Source: an uncultured Gammaproteobacteria bacterium (GTDB lineage: Bacteria; Pseudomonadota; Gammaproteobacteria; CAMYKB01). From it: a stretch of 64,000 bases of DNA. Where the stretch lies: assembly GCA_947258875.1 (NCBI GenBank), contig CAMYKB010000005.1:52608-116607 (forward strand). The letters run 5' to 3'. The notes beneath the pieces were generated by a model, which had not been told where the DNA came from, searched no databases, and worked only from the letters and a program-made list of their open reading frames with translations. A program made the position numbers and the translations under genes. Below, in pieces: positions 10,211 through 20,874 of the stretch; position 1 is the stretch's first letter, and every line of letters begins with the position of its first letter.

Positions 10211-10726
10211 TTAACCATCTAGTGCTACCAACAACTTCTTACCTCGTGATCTCATTGCTGGAGTGCCTTCCTTTGTCAGTCGTTTCACTTGCTTTCGCAC
10301 CATGCCAACATAACTACTATCTTGTATTGCAATATCAGTCAACGCCTGCATTGCAAATGCTTTAACAATACTACTTTCATCCTTGAGATAACTCTGCATT
10401 AATTCATAAACCATTTCGCGTTCTTTTTTTGTCAAGTTAAGCCTTGGCAATATCTGTGCTGTGTGCCATCGAACCTCTTTCTGATTAATATTTGCTATTT
10501 TACTTAAAAACAGTTTTTTATATGGCTTTAACCATTCCGGGTGATCTCGCGTAATCTTCTCTACTGCATCCGATGATCTCATTCTAAGGCCAGGGTTTTC
10601 TATAAGTATCGCATTTACTACATCACCAAATAATTTTGGATTCGATAAAACCTGCTTCACTACTACTTCAGACTTACCAGCTGTCCGTAGATCTCCAATA
10701 CTTAATAGTTTTTCTATCCTATTCAT
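10211..10726 (-). CDS. HEAT-repeat-like helical protein, function unknown
   Basis: A 171-residue lysine-rich protein with helix pairs spaced like HEAT repeats, for example VRWHTAQILPRLNLTKKERE and SIVKAFAMQALTDIAIQDSS. HEAT-like solenoids usually mediate protein contacts. There is no signal peptide, membrane segment or catalytic motif. The DNA looks more AT-rich than its neighbours, and the gene is followed upstream by AT-rich repeats and a short orphan ORF, which fits acquisition by transfer. I cannot name a closer family. Confidence 0.6.
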   Translation of the reverse strand: MNRIEKLLSIGDLRTAGKSEVVVKQVLSNPKLFGDVVNAILIENPGLRMRSSDAVEKITRDHPEWLKPYKKLFLSKIANINQKEVRWHTAQILPRLNLTKKEREMVYELMQSYLKDESSIVKAFAMQALTDIAIQDSSYVGMVRKQVKRLTKEGTPAMRSRGKKLLVALDG

Positions 10727-10795
10727 ACGGCCAATGTATATTACGTTATGAACCTAACTGCTATTAGGTGACATTTCTATATCTATAAATAATTT

Positions 10796-10840
10796 ATACA
10801 TCTAGATATCTAATATCTACATCTAGAAACTAGATATCTA
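10796..10840. repeat. AT-rich interleaved short repeats
   Basis: TACATCTAGA occurs at 10797-10806 and 10818-10827. The 11-mer CTAGATATCTA occurs at 10802-10812 and 10830-10840 and contains the palindrome AGATATCT. Together they form an iteron-like block in the 282-base gap upstream of the HEAT-like gene. It could be an operator or a recombination relic; the function is not visible. Confidence 0.5.
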
Positions 10841-10964
10841 TCGCCTCATCCACAATACGCCATTCGTACCCAAACCCCAATAGCTCGTGAACATCGATCG
10901 CCATGCCTGGGTTTGCTGTCCAAGCGCCGTAGATTTGGCTGACCAACGCGGAATTATCAAGCAT
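10830..10964 (-). CDS. Possible 44-residue ORF or gene remnant
   Basis: Hand translation gives an open frame from ATG 10964 to TAG 10830-10832, starting MLDNSALVSQIYGAW and continuing MAIDVHELLGFGYEWRIVDE. The composition is protein-like, with aromatic and acidic residues well mixed. No good ribosome site precedes the ATG, and a TAA lies just upstream in frame. Its last codons lie inside the AT-rich repeat block. It may be a short real gene or the tail of a lost one. I do not recognise it. Confidence 0.3.
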   Translation of the reverse strand: MLDNSALVSQIYGAWTANPGMAIDVHELLGFGYEWRIVDEAIDI

Positions 10965-11008
10965 AGCTGTTAGGATTCGTTACACTCACCCCAACCAACA
11001 GAAGGTTA

Positions 11009-13180
11009 TTATTCCACAGCATCGAAAACCATTAACAGGAAGGTATATTCTTCTGCAGTTTCGTACAGGCTTTCGTAGCGACCTGATTTGCCACCGTGCC
11101 CTGCCCCCATGTTGATTTTCATCATCAACAGATTGTCATCTGTTTTGGTATGCCGTAGTTTTGCGGTCCACTTGGCGGGTTCCCAATAGGTCACGCGTGG
11201 ATCATTGATGCCACCGGTAACCAGCATGGGCGGGTAGGTTTTAGCTTCGATATGGTCATAGGGCGAATAACTTTGGATCAACTCGAAGGCTTCTTTTGAT
11301 TCGATGGGGTTGCCCCACTCCGGCCATTCAATGGGCGTTAACGGCAGTGAGGTATCCAGCATGGTATTGAGCACATCGACGAAGGGTACATGCAATACTG
11401 CGCCGCGCCAGAGTTCCGGCACCTGATTAATGACGGCGCCCATGAGTTCACCGCCTGCACTGCCGCCGGAGATCGAGATGTTCCCTGTTGAGGTGTAGTG
11501 CTGAGCAATCAGGTCGCGTGCCACATCGACAAAGTCGTTAAACGTATTGGTTCGCTTATCGAGTTTGCCGTCCTCATACCATTGATAACCCATATCATCA
11601 CCGCCGCGTATATGGGCGATAGCATAGGCGAAGCCCCTGTCCAGCAGACTCAGGCGTGCACTGGAAAATCCGGGTGGGTAATCATGGCCATAGGCGCCAT
11701 AACCTGTAAGGTGCAGACGCCCCTGGCCGTTTTTATTAAAACCTTTTTTATACACGACCGATACAGGGACCTTGGCGCCATCACGCGCGGTGGTGAAGAA
11801 ACGCTCGGTGACATATTGCGTCTTGTCGTATCCTGACGGGATTTCCTGTTCCTTGCGCAGCTCCAGTTTGCGTTCAGCCAGTGAATAATCGAAAACGGAA
11901 TCCGGGGTCACCATGGATTCGTAATTGATACGCAGATGCTTCTGGTCGTATTGCGGATTATTACCGATGCCGGCACTGTACGCGGCCTCGGGTAGCTCAA
12001 TATAATGTTCTGAATCATCGGCATTGCGGATACGAATCTGATCCAGGCCTTCTACACCCTCCTGAATCGCTATAAAATCGCGGAAAACCTGCAAACCACG
12101 GAAATAATGCCGATCTGAGCCTGCAATCAGGGTTGCCCAATGTTCACGTTCGGGTTTGTCCTCTGGCGCTGTTGCGATGCGGAAATTTTTATGCTGATCA
12201 TTGCTGCGGATGAAAAACCGACCCTGCCCGTGATCGGCGTCATAATCATGTTTGGCTTTCCGCCGGCTCATCAATTTCGGTTTTTCCAGTGGGGTATCCG
12301 CCGGTATAACATAAACCTCTGCGGTTACATGGTCTGCCGTGCGTATAAAAATAAATTCCTCTGAACTGGATAAGTCGACACCTACGAAAAAACTACTGTC
12401 TTGCTCTTCATAGATCACCGGATCATCTTTAGGATCGCTGCCGAGGCGATGATAACGCACCTGGTAAGGCCGCCATTCCTTACTGACGACGGTATAGAGG
12501 AAACCTTTGGAATCGGCAGCCCAGGTAATGTCACCCGAGGTTTCAGGGATTGCATCTTCCAGAGCTTCATCTGAACCCAAATCTTTTACATGAATCGTAA
12601 AACGTTCCGAGCCGTTAGTATCGGCAGACCAGGCCATCAATTTTGTATCCGGACTAACCGCTAAGTCACCCAGCTTGAAATACTCCAGGCCTTCGGCTTC
12701 CTTGTTTTCATCCAGAATCGCGTTCCAGTCTTCATTTCCACCAGGTTTACGATCCCAAATGCGATACTGGCTGCCTTTACGGAATGTCCAACGGTAATCG
12801 AATCCATGTTCGACCCATGGCACTGATGCATCATCCTCCTTGATCCGTCCCTTTAGTTCCTGAAACAGCTCTTCAGTGAGTGTCTTATGTGGCGCCATGA
12901 CGGCTTCGAAATAGGCGTTTTCAGCCTTCAGATAATCTAGTACGGGTTCGTCATTTACCTCCGGATAGCTCTGATCCTTCAACCAGTGCCAGGGATCGGT
13001 GACCGTAATGCCATGATAGGTGAAGCGGTGCGGGCGTTTTTCAGCGAATGGGGGCGTCAGTTCTACTGGTGCCTCAAGAATAGCCATCGATTGGGGCCCT
13101 TTTGTCACAATGTGTACACATGCTGTTGATAACACAATCAGCAGGCAAATTGTCAGGTTAATTAGGTAACGATAATTCAC
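11009..13180 (-). CDS. Prolyl oligopeptidase family S9A peptidase, probable lipoprotein
   Basis: A 723-residue serine peptidase resembling oligopeptidase B (PtrB) and prolyl oligopeptidase. An N-terminal hydrophobic segment ends in a lipobox-like LSTAC, which suggests export and lipid anchoring. Then come the S9 N-terminal segment (VTDPWHWLKDQ), a beta-propeller, and an alpha/beta-hydrolase domain. The catalytic triad is readable: Ser574 in GGSAGG, Asp660 in GGINDPRVTYWEP and His695 in GAGHGG. Members cut short peptides after basic residues or proline; which applies here cannot be told. Related secreted forms occur in marine Gammaproteobacteria. The gene stands alone. Confidence 0.88.
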   Translation of the reverse strand: MNYRYLINLTICLLIVLSTACVHIVTKGPQSMAILEAPVELTPPFAEKRPHRFTYHGITVTDPWHWLKDQSYPEVNDEPVLDYLKAENAYFEAVMAPHKTLTEELFQELKGRIKEDDASVPWVEHGFDYRWTFRKGSQYRIWDRKPGGNEDWNAILDENKEAEGLEYFKLGDLAVSPDTKLMAWSADTNGSERFTIHVKDLGSDEALEDAIPETSGDITWAADSKGFLYTVVSKEWRPYQVRYHRLGSDPKDDPVIYEEQDSSFFVGVDLSSSEEFIFIRTADHVTAEVYVIPADTPLEKPKLMSRRKAKHDYDADHGQGRFFIRSNDQHKNFRIATAPEDKPEREHWATLIAGSDRHYFRGLQVFRDFIAIQEGVEGLDQIRIRNADDSEHYIELPEAAYSAGIGNNPQYDQKHLRINYESMVTPDSVFDYSLAERKLELRKEQEIPSGYDKTQYVTERFFTTARDGAKVPVSVVYKKGFNKNGQGRLHLTGYGAYGHDYPPGFSSARLSLLDRGFAYAIAHIRGGDDMGYQWYEDGKLDKRTNTFNDFVDVARDLIAQHYTSTGNISISGGSAGGELMGAVINQVPELWRGAVLHVPFVDVLNTMLDTSLPLTPIEWPEWGNPIESKEAFELIQSYSPYDHIEAKTYPPMLVTGGINDPRVTYWEPAKWTAKLRHTKTDDNLLMMKINMGAGHGGKSGRYESLYETAEEYTFLLMVFDAVE

Positions 13181-13243
13181 ACAAGGTCAAAATTCACACT
13201 GTAGCATTTCACCAACCTCGGCCCGCTTATTAAATCGTGTTAT

Positions 13244-14875
13244 TTAACTTGCCAGATTTGGCTGTAGCTTATGCGGCATGTATTTAATCCAGTGATTGAG
13301 GTCATCAATAGGCATAGGTTCGCCGATGTAGTAGCCCTGAGCCTTGTCGCAACCTAATTCGCGCAGCTGATGCAGCACATCCTCGTTCTCTACGCCCTCG
13401 GCAATGATAGTGCGATTCATATTGTGTGCAAGCTCGATCGTTGATCTGATAATCATATGGCTATTGGGATCGCGCATCATGTCGATAATAAAGGACTTAT
13501 CAATCTTGATTTCGTTGACAGGCAATCTTTTAAGATAATGTAAAGATGAATACCCTGTACCATAATCATCAATAGAGAAAAGTACACCAATATCGTGCAG
13601 ACGCCGCATGATGTTGATTGCCTTTTCAGGGTTCAGCATCACGGCGCTCTCGGTGATCTCCAGATGCAGGCTCCTGGGGGTAATTGCACGGCTGCGAAGG
13701 CTCGCCGCAACATAATCGAAAAGATTAATATCGTGCAGATTAATTGCGGATAGATTTGTTGAAATAGGAATTTGAATGCCTGCCGATTGCCATTCTGCCA
13801 ACTGGTCGAGTACTACGTCGAGCAACCAGCTGTAAAGCGCTTTGATCATGCCGCTCTCTTCAGCAAGTGGAATGAAATCGTCCGGCATCAAGTTACCCAA
13901 CCTGGGATGTGTCCAGCGGATAAGCGCTTCGACGCCACACAACGCACCCGTATCCAGTTGAATCTGTGGCTGATAATGTACAACCAGATGATCATCTTCA
14001 ATGGCCTGACGTAAATCACCCAAAATACTCAATTCTTCTGGTGACTTGGTGGCAAGCGCTGCTTCGTAAATCACGATGTCGTGAGTATTTTGCTTGGCTT
14101 CGTACATTGCGATTTCCGCATGTTTCATCAAAGCGTTCTCGGTATCACCGTGCTCAGGATAAAGTGCTGCTCCGATGCTAATGCCTATATCAGTAGGATA
14201 CCCAGACAGGGTGATAGGTTCATGCAGTACCGAGACGATATGGGTTGAGATTTTTCTTAGATCGTCAATATCCGTGACTGGTTGAATCAGGACACCAAAT
14301 TCATCACCGCCAAGTCGCGCCAGCATATCTGTCCGCCGCAGGTTCCGATGCAGGCGCATGCCAACTTCCTGCAACAACAAATCACCACAGTTATGCCCAA
14401 GGGTTTCATTGATATGCCTGAAGCGGTCAAGATCCATCATTAATACGGCAAACTTGATCGCTGGATCGGCTGTATTGGTCATCTCGGCCAGATGATTAAG
14501 GAAAAATGTCCGGTTTGGTAGGCGTGTCAGGTTGTCATGCAACGCGTGATGTTGTTGCATGGCGATGATGCGCTTGGTTTCCTGCAGTGAACCTAAGCTC
14601 ATGCGGCTGATAGTCAGTACGAAGAAACTGCCAATACAAAATATCGCCGATGCGATCACTTCCAAGGTGCTTACATCACGCTGTAGGATCAAGTAAGCAA
14701 ACGCAAGATAACCGGCGATAAACAGCCCTATAAGGACGGCAAGCAGCAACCAGGACCGGGAAAATTCCCTGTTTTCATGAATGATAATGCGCGCATACGA
14801 TAGCGAGATAACCAATACAGCAGCGCCGATAAAAATCAGCGCCATACTCATTTGTGTGGCAAGTGTGATATCCAT
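13244..14875 (-). CDS. Membrane GGDEF-EAL protein (c-di-GMP metabolism)
   Basis: A 543-residue inner-membrane protein. Three hydrophobic helices (about residues 8-30, 43-64 and 70-90) lead into a GGDEF domain and then an EAL domain. The cyclase signature GGDEF is intact at 189-193, with an RxxD inhibitory site just before it (RRTD, 180-183). The EAL motif (316-318, GVEALIRW), DDYGTGYSSL and IIAEGVEN are also intact. Both c-di-GMP synthesis and breakdown are therefore possible, and which dominates cannot be read from sequence. There is no recognisable ligand-binding sensor domain, so input probably comes through the membrane helices. It lies about 50 bases upstream of the fumC 3' end on the same strand. 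Confidence 0.93.
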   Translation of the reverse strand: MDITLATQMSMALIFIGAAVLVISLSYARIIIHENREFSRSWLLLAVLIGLFIAGYLAFAYLILQRDVSTLEVIASAIFCIGSFFVLTISRMSLGSLQETKRIIAMQQHHALHDNLTRLPNRTFFLNHLAEMTNTADPAIKFAVLMMDLDRFRHINETLGHNCGDLLLQEVGMRLHRNLRRTDMLARLGGDEFGVLIQPVTDIDDLRKISTHIVSVLHEPITLSGYPTDIGISIGAALYPEHGDTENALMKHAEIAMYEAKQNTHDIVIYEAALATKSPEELSILGDLRQAIEDDHLVVHYQPQIQLDTGALCGVEALIRWTHPRLGNLMPDDFIPLAEESGMIKALYSWLLDVVLDQLAEWQSAGIQIPISTNLSAINLHDINLFDYVAASLRSRAITPRSLHLEITESAVMLNPEKAINIMRRLHDIGVLFSIDDYGTGYSSLHYLKRLPVNEIKIDKSFIIDMMRDPNSHMIIRSTIELAHNMNRTIIAEGVENEDVLHQLRELGCDKAQGYYIGEPMPIDDLNHWIKYMPHKLQPNLAS

Positions 14876-14925
14876 TCTTTTTATAATCGCTTATTGTTAT
14901 GGGCCAGCAGTCTGAGCATCTATTC

Positions 14926-16317
14926 TCAGCTGTGCTGGATACCTCCCTTGGTCAATTGTGCCGGATTCAAAAGTCGTTGTAGATCCTCTTCAGACAGATC
15001 CGTCATTTCACGGGCTACATCAAACACCGGCCTGTTCTCGGCATAAGCCCGTTTGGCGATCGCCGCGCCCTGCTCATAGCCAATCACAGCGTTAAGCGCC
15101 GTAACAAGAATAGGATTTTTATCAATGGCTTGCAATATATTCTTTGAGTTAACTGTAAAATCAGCTAGCGCCTTATCGGCCAGTATGCGTGAGGCATTGG
15201 CAAGCAGTTCTATGCTCTGCAGCAGGTTATAGGCAATCACAGGGAGCATGACATTCAGTTGGAAATTGCCCGCCTGCCCGGCCACAGTGATAGTTGCATC
15301 ATTACCGATGACCTGTGTACAGACCATTGTAACGGCTTCGGGTATAACCGGGTTGACCTTGCCCGGCATGATGCTGCTGCCAGGTTGTAATGCCGGCAAG
15401 GCAATTTCACCCAAACCGGCCAGGGGCCCGGAGTTCATCCAGCGCAGGTCATTGGCAATCTTCATGAGACTGACCGCCAATGTCTTGAGCTGGCCGCTCA
15501 TTTCCACAGCGGCATCCTGTGCACTCAGGCCCTCAAACAGATTGGGCTTCGGTTCAAATTGGATTCCACTCAGATCGCTGAGCGCTACCGCGACCTTGCC
15601 CCCGAACGCCGAGTCGGCATTGATTCCGGTACCGACAGCGGTCCCACCCTGTGCCAGTTGGCGCAATCGTGGCAACGACGCTTCGATGCGTTCGATGCCA
15701 TAACCAATCTGAGCTGCCCAGGCGCTTAGTTCCTGATCCATCCCTACTGGCATGGCGTCCATCAAGTGGGTGCGCCCCGTCTTGACCTGGCCGCTAAGCG
15801 TTTTAGCCTTTTGCTCGATGGTGCCGGCCAGGTGCTGCAAGGAAGGCAACAACTTCTCATGTATTGCCAGGCAGGCACTAACATGAATCGCTGTCGGGAT
15901 CACATCATTGGAACTCTGGCTCATATTGACATGGTCATTGGGGTGGATTTGTTTCCCGGAACCCCTGCTTGCAAGTGTTGCAATGACCTCATTGGCATTC
16001 ATGTTAGTGCTGGTGCCGGAACCCGTCTGAAATACGTCTACCGGGAAATGTTGGTCATATTCACCCTCGGCGACCGCCCTGGCGGCCTCCCCGATCGCTT
16101 GCATCATCGTCTTCTCCAATAGGCCCAGCTCATGATTAGCCGTCGCACATGCCGCCTTGATCAGGCCCATGGCGCGGATAAAGCCCCGCGGCATAGGCAG
16201 GCCGCTAATGGGGAAATTTGTGACTGCACGTTGTGTCTGGGCAGCATAAAGCGCATCTGCAGGGACTTGCAGGTCACCCATACTGTCCTTGACGATTCGA
16301 AATTTGTCTTCTGGCAT
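14926..16317 (-). CDS. fumC: Class II fumarate hydratase
   Basis: A 463-residue iron-independent fumarase that interconverts fumarate and malate. The superfamily signature reads GSSIMPGKVNPV, and the active-site segments TGSGTSTNMNANEV and KTGRTHLMDAMPV are present. I start at ATG 16317 (MPEDKFRIVKD), which has GGAG about eight bases upstream; the ORF-track start at 16443 would run through the purB promoter. FumC is oxygen-stable, unlike [4Fe-4S] fumarases. The gene is divergent from purB with 101 bases between starts, and both enzymes belong to the same fumarase/aspartase superfamily. Confidence 0.95.
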   Translation of the reverse strand: MPEDKFRIVKDSMGDLQVPADALYAAQTQRAVTNFPISGLPMPRGFIRAMGLIKAACATANHELGLLEKTMMQAIGEAARAVAEGEYDQHFPVDVFQTGSGTSTNMNANEVIATLASRGSGKQIHPNDHVNMSQSSNDVIPTAIHVSACLAIHEKLLPSLQHLAGTIEQKAKTLSGQVKTGRTHLMDAMPVGMDQELSAWAAQIGYGIERIEASLPRLRQLAQGGTAVGTGINADSAFGGKVAVALSDLSGIQFEPKPNLFEGLSAQDAAVEMSGQLKTLAVSLMKIANDLRWMNSGPLAGLGEIALPALQPGSSIMPGKVNPVIPEAVTMVCTQVIGNDATITVAGQAGNFQLNVMLPVIAYNLLQSIELLANASRILADKALADFTVNSKNILQAIDKNPILVTALNAVIGYEQGAAIAKRAYAENRPVFDVAREMTDLSEEDLQRLLNPAQLTKGGIQHS

Positions 16318-16374
16318 GTTATTGATCTCCGTGGCAATCACAGTGGTCACGATAAGTGTTATGCATCTCTGTAG

Positions 16375-17786
<1,412 letters not shown>

Positions 17787-17793
17787 TGACTTA

Positions 17794-18480
17794 ATGGATG
17801 ATTCACCTTACAGACCGCCACAAGCAAGGCTCGATAAGGAACCGAAACCTGTTGATTTTGGCAACACCACGCTGACCCCAAATAAACTTAGATTTGCGGG
17901 CTGGATGTGCTTTGTCTATCTGCTGCTGTACACGGCACAAATCGGGTATTCTTTTCTTGGCAACAGAACCGGCTTCGCTGCTCTGGATAACGAAACCGGA
18001 CAATGGTCAGATAGCTATGTGTTGGACAGTCTTGTTCTTGTAATAGAGATATTCCTGTTATGGCGTTTAAAGCAACTGTTGAATAGCCGTTTTCAACTTT
18101 ATAAAACCGATAAATATATTATTGCGCTCATTATCATGAGCGTCCTTTTTACCGCCACCAACTTCCCAATGGATGACGACAACAATCCCTTCAGCCCTCT
18201 CATGCTGATTCTATATGCATTACTGGTTCCCTACGGGATTGCCATGGTGCTGCTGGGCAGGAACATGCTCGGCTATAAAGAATATTGTAAATACTACCGC
18301 CCATACACCTATCTGACGATAACCACAGGCATTATGTCGGCAACCATCATCCTGATGCTGCTGGCCATACCCTTTTTCCTTATTATTATCGTATTGCAAG
18401 GTTTGCTTTTTCTGGGTGCTGCGAAAGAACTAGGCGAATTTAATCAAACACAGAAAACGCAGGGTTATGCGTCTGCATAA
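17794..18480 (+). CDS. Multi-pass membrane protein, function unknown
   Basis: A 228-residue protein from ATG 17794; the ORF track starts earlier, inside purB. A short cytoplasmic N terminus with a PYRPPQA stretch is followed by about five hydrophobic helices: residues ~32-56, a helix pair in the middle (IALIIMSVLFTATNF, LMLILYALLVPYGIAMVLL) and a very hydrophobic C-terminal pair. A PYxPP start before a bundle of helices is seen in several uncharacterised proteobacterial membrane families, but I cannot assign one. It starts eight bases after purB and may be co-transcribed with it. Confidence 0.65.
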   Translation: MDDSPYRPPQARLDKEPKPVDFGNTTLTPNKLRFAGWMCFVYLLLYTAQIGYSFLGNRTGFAALDNETGQWSDSYVLDSLVLVIEIFLLWRLKQLLNSRFQLYKTDKYIIALIIMSVLFTATNFPMDDDNNPFSPLMLILYALLVPYGIAMVLLGRNMLGYKEYCKYYRPYTYLTITTGIMSATIILMLLAIPFFLIIIVLQGLLFLGAAKELGEFNQTQKTQGYASA

Positions 18481-18634
18481 CAGAGCAAACTGGGGCTCTG
18501 CTCTCGACAAATACCATATCGCATTAGCCAAAACGCCTGGCGAGTAACGAAGCCATATCTATGGGCACAGACGCCAGCACAAATCACGGTTAGAATATAT
18601 CCAGACACTCATTACGGACCCGGTAGATACCCTC

Positions 18635-19183
18635 ATGGCAAGAATACATCGTACGGCAACCCTGCTCCTGCTATTGCTGGCCTTTAATGTCAGCGCACAA
18701 GAATCCTCTAATCCCTTGCATGAAGCCGCAAAATCGGGTGATGCCAATGAGGTCATCGAACTCCTGAAAAATGGTGCTGATATCAACATACAGGACCATA
18801 AAGGCAGGACGCCGCTGATGCTGGCAACGGTCTATAACCATCCCGATATGACAAATATCCTGCTCAGCAAGGGCGCGGATGTCAGCCTGCGCGATAAAAG
18901 CGGCAACACCGTTGTGAAATACGCGGCCTGGAATGATGACACTACAGTGATACAGGCGCTTGTGGACGCCGGCGCTGACGTGAATGCCGTGAGTCATGCG
19001 AATATTTCACCACTTCGGGTTGCCGCCACCAGCGGCAATACCAATATGGTCAGGTTCCTGCTAAAGCACGACGCCGACCCGAATATTGTCGGCAAGGACG
19101 GATGGACGGCGTTGTCATTCGCAAAAATACGCCAACACAATGAAATTGTGAAACTGCTGAATGAAGCAGGCGCAAAAAAATAA
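18635..19183 (+). CDS. Exported ankyrin-repeat protein
   Basis: A 182-residue protein with a cleavable-type signal peptide (TATLLLLLLAFNVSAQ, cut near residue 21). About five ankyrin repeats follow, seen from the repeated patterns PLHEAAKSGDANEVIELL, TPLMLATVYNH, NTVVKYAAWND, SPLRVAATSGN and TALSFAKIRQHNEIVKLL. It should work in the periplasm as a binding scaffold. Small periplasmic ankyrin proteins are linked to oxidative-stress protection in some proteobacteria (for example near catalase), but no such partner is adjacent here, so its ligand is unknown. Its end overlaps the long ORF start of the next gene. Confidence 0.8.
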   Translation: MARIHRTATLLLLLLAFNVSAQESSNPLHEAAKSGDANEVIELLKNGADINIQDHKGRTPLMLATVYNHPDMTNILLSKGADVSLRDKSGNTVVKYAAWNDDTTVIQALVDAGADVNAVSHANISPLRVAATSGNTNMVRFLLKHDADPNIVGKDGWTALSFAKIRQHNEIVKLLNEAGAKK

Positions 19184-20444
19184 AGTTGATCAGAGGCTCC
19201 TAAATCATGGACTCGCGATCCAGAACAGCACTGACCAGATTTATACTGAGTTGAGTAGCGCAATCAATACACACTTTCGATTTTCAGTGCTAGGTGAGCT
19301 TACGCCCGATGCGTTTCTGCGTGATTATTGGCAAAAGAAACCCCTGCTTATCCGCAACGCCTGGCCAGATATTAAACCCGTTATATCTGCCGACGAACTC
19401 GCCGGTATCGCCTGCGACAATAGCGCCTCCTCACGACTGGTGATCGAACAAGGCGGCGTCACACCCTGGGAGGTGCGTTACGGCCCTTTCGCTGAAGATG
19501 AATTTACCCACCTGGCGGAGTCTCATTGGACTCTATTGGTCTCCGACCTCGAAAAAGTGGTCCCCGCAGCCCGTACCCTGCTCGATGCTTTCCGTTTCAT
19601 CCCGGACTGGCGTATCGATGACCTCATGGTCAGTTATGCTGTTCCCCAGGGCTCGGTCGGACCACACATTGATGAATACGATGTCTTCCTGCTACAAGCG
19701 CATGGCCGGCGCCATTGGCAAATCAATACCAATAGCGATGCAAATGATTTCCAACCAGATCAGGAGTTGCGCATTCTCCGGCATTTTCAAGCACAAGAGG
19801 AATGGATACTAGAACCCGGCGACATGCTGTATTTGCCACCCGGTGTTGCCCACCATGGCATCGCCGTGGATGAGTGTATGACTTATTCCATCGGTTTTCG
19901 TGCGCCTTCTCACCGCGACATGCTGGCGGCATACCTTGAAGAGATCATCCTATCTATCGGCAGTGAGCAACGCTACCGCGACCCTGGTCTAGGTCTACAA
20001 GACAACCCGGGGGAAATCAGCCAGGCATCTCTGCAACAAATCAGCAATTCACTGAAGAATTATCTCAACATAGATGAACCACAGCTGCAGCGCTGGTTCG
20101 GACGCTACATCACCGAACCCAAGAGCCACTGGGAGCCTGATGAAACCTGTGAAAACCCCTTCACGCAACAGGATAGTGCCCACAAAATTCGTACAGAACA
20201 AAAAATGACACGTGACCCGGCAGCCCGATTCGCCTATCTACAGCAATCCGATCAACTGTGGTTTTTTGCCAATGGGCAACAATACGCCCTACCATCCTCA
20301 CATATAGATACGATCGAACAACTGTGCCTGCATTACGAATATCCGGCAAGCCTGATCGAGAAAGTTGCTCAACGGCCTCAATTAAATGATCTGCTTGTAG
20401 CGCTTGGGCAGCAAGGCTTGCTATATTTCAATCATGATGACTGA
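19161..20444 (+). CDS. roxA: RoxA/YcfD-type ribosomal protein L16 arginine hydroxylase
   Basis: A JmjC/cupin 2-oxoglutarate- and Fe(II)-dependent oxygenase; E. coli YcfD hydroxylates an arginine of ribosomal protein L16. Diagnostic segments include the HxD iron motif in VGPHIDEYDVF, the distal histidine in PPGVAHHGI, and YSIGFRAPSHRDML, followed by the winged-helix C-terminal region. The true start is uncertain. Homology appears to begin near FSVLGELTPDAFLRDYWQKKP, about 40 residues into the 427-residue ORF, and no ATG lies close by, so a TTG or GTG near 19251-19287 may be used. The GNAT gene start overlaps its stop. Confidence 0.85.
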   Translation: MKQAQKNKVDQRLLNHGLAIQNSTDQIYTELSSAINTHFRFSVLGELTPDAFLRDYWQKKPLLIRNAWPDIKPVISADELAGIACDNSASSRLVIEQGGVTPWEVRYGPFAEDEFTHLAESHWTLLVSDLEKVVPAARTLLDAFRFIPDWRIDDLMVSYAVPQGSVGPHIDEYDVFLLQAHGRRHWQINTNSDANDFQPDQELRILRHFQAQEEWILEPGDMLYLPPGVAHHGIAVDECMTYSIGFRAPSHRDMLAAYLEEIILSIGSEQRYRDPGLGLQDNPGEISQASLQQISNSLKNYLNIDEPQLQRWFGRYITEPKSHWEPDETCENPFTQQDSAHKIRTEQKMTRDPAARFAYLQQSDQLWFFANGQQYALPSSHIDTIEQLCLHYEYPASLIEKVAQRPQLNDLLVALGQQGLLYFNHDD

Positions 20445-20874
20445 GGGTTTCACCATCAGACTGGCTGACTGGCAACAGGATCAAGAGGCACTTCGCCTGA
20501 TCCGTGAACAGGTGTTCGTCATCGAGCAGCACGTCCCTGTAGAGCTTGAATGGGACGGCATAGATGAGCAGTGTATTCATGCCATTGCTGAAGATACTAA
20601 AAGCAAAGCAATCGGTACGGCGCGCCTGTTACCCGATGGCCATATCGGCCGGATGGCGGTGTTGCAAGACTGGCGCAACAGGGGTATCGGCCGCGCGCTG
20701 CTGAAGACCCTGATGGAAGTCGCTACAGACAAAGGCATCAGTGTTGTGCGACTCAATGCACAGACACAAGCCCTAGCCTTTTATGAGCAAGCCGGATTTG
20801 TTGCCTTTGGAGATGAGTTCATGGAAGCCAATATTCCGCACCGCCATATGAAATTTATGACACACAACGGTTGA
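20434..20874 (+). CDS. GNAT N-acetyltransferase
   Basis: A 146-residue GNAT from ATG 20434 (or the adjacent ATG 20437), overlapping the roxA stop. The acetyl-CoA-binding motif A reads IGRMAVLQDWRNRGIGRAL, with the RxxGxG loop intact, and the C-terminal AFYEQAGFVAFGDEF is typical. The opening (LIREQVFVIEQHVPVELEWD) is shared with ElaA/YjcF-like GNATs, so small-molecule or peptide amines are possible substrates. The ATGA overlap with the next gene indicates translational coupling. Confidence 0.85.
   Translation: MMTEGFTIRLADWQQDQEALRLIREQVFVIEQHVPVELEWDGIDEQCIHAIAEDTKSKAIGTARLLPDGHIGRMAVLQDWRNRGIGRALLKTLMEVATDKGISVVRLNAQTQALAFYEQAGFVAFGDEFMEANIPHRHMKFMTHNG

Noticed and set aside
10159-10365. 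68-residue plus-strand ORF
   Set aside because: It is opposite the HEAT-like gene and has no independent support.
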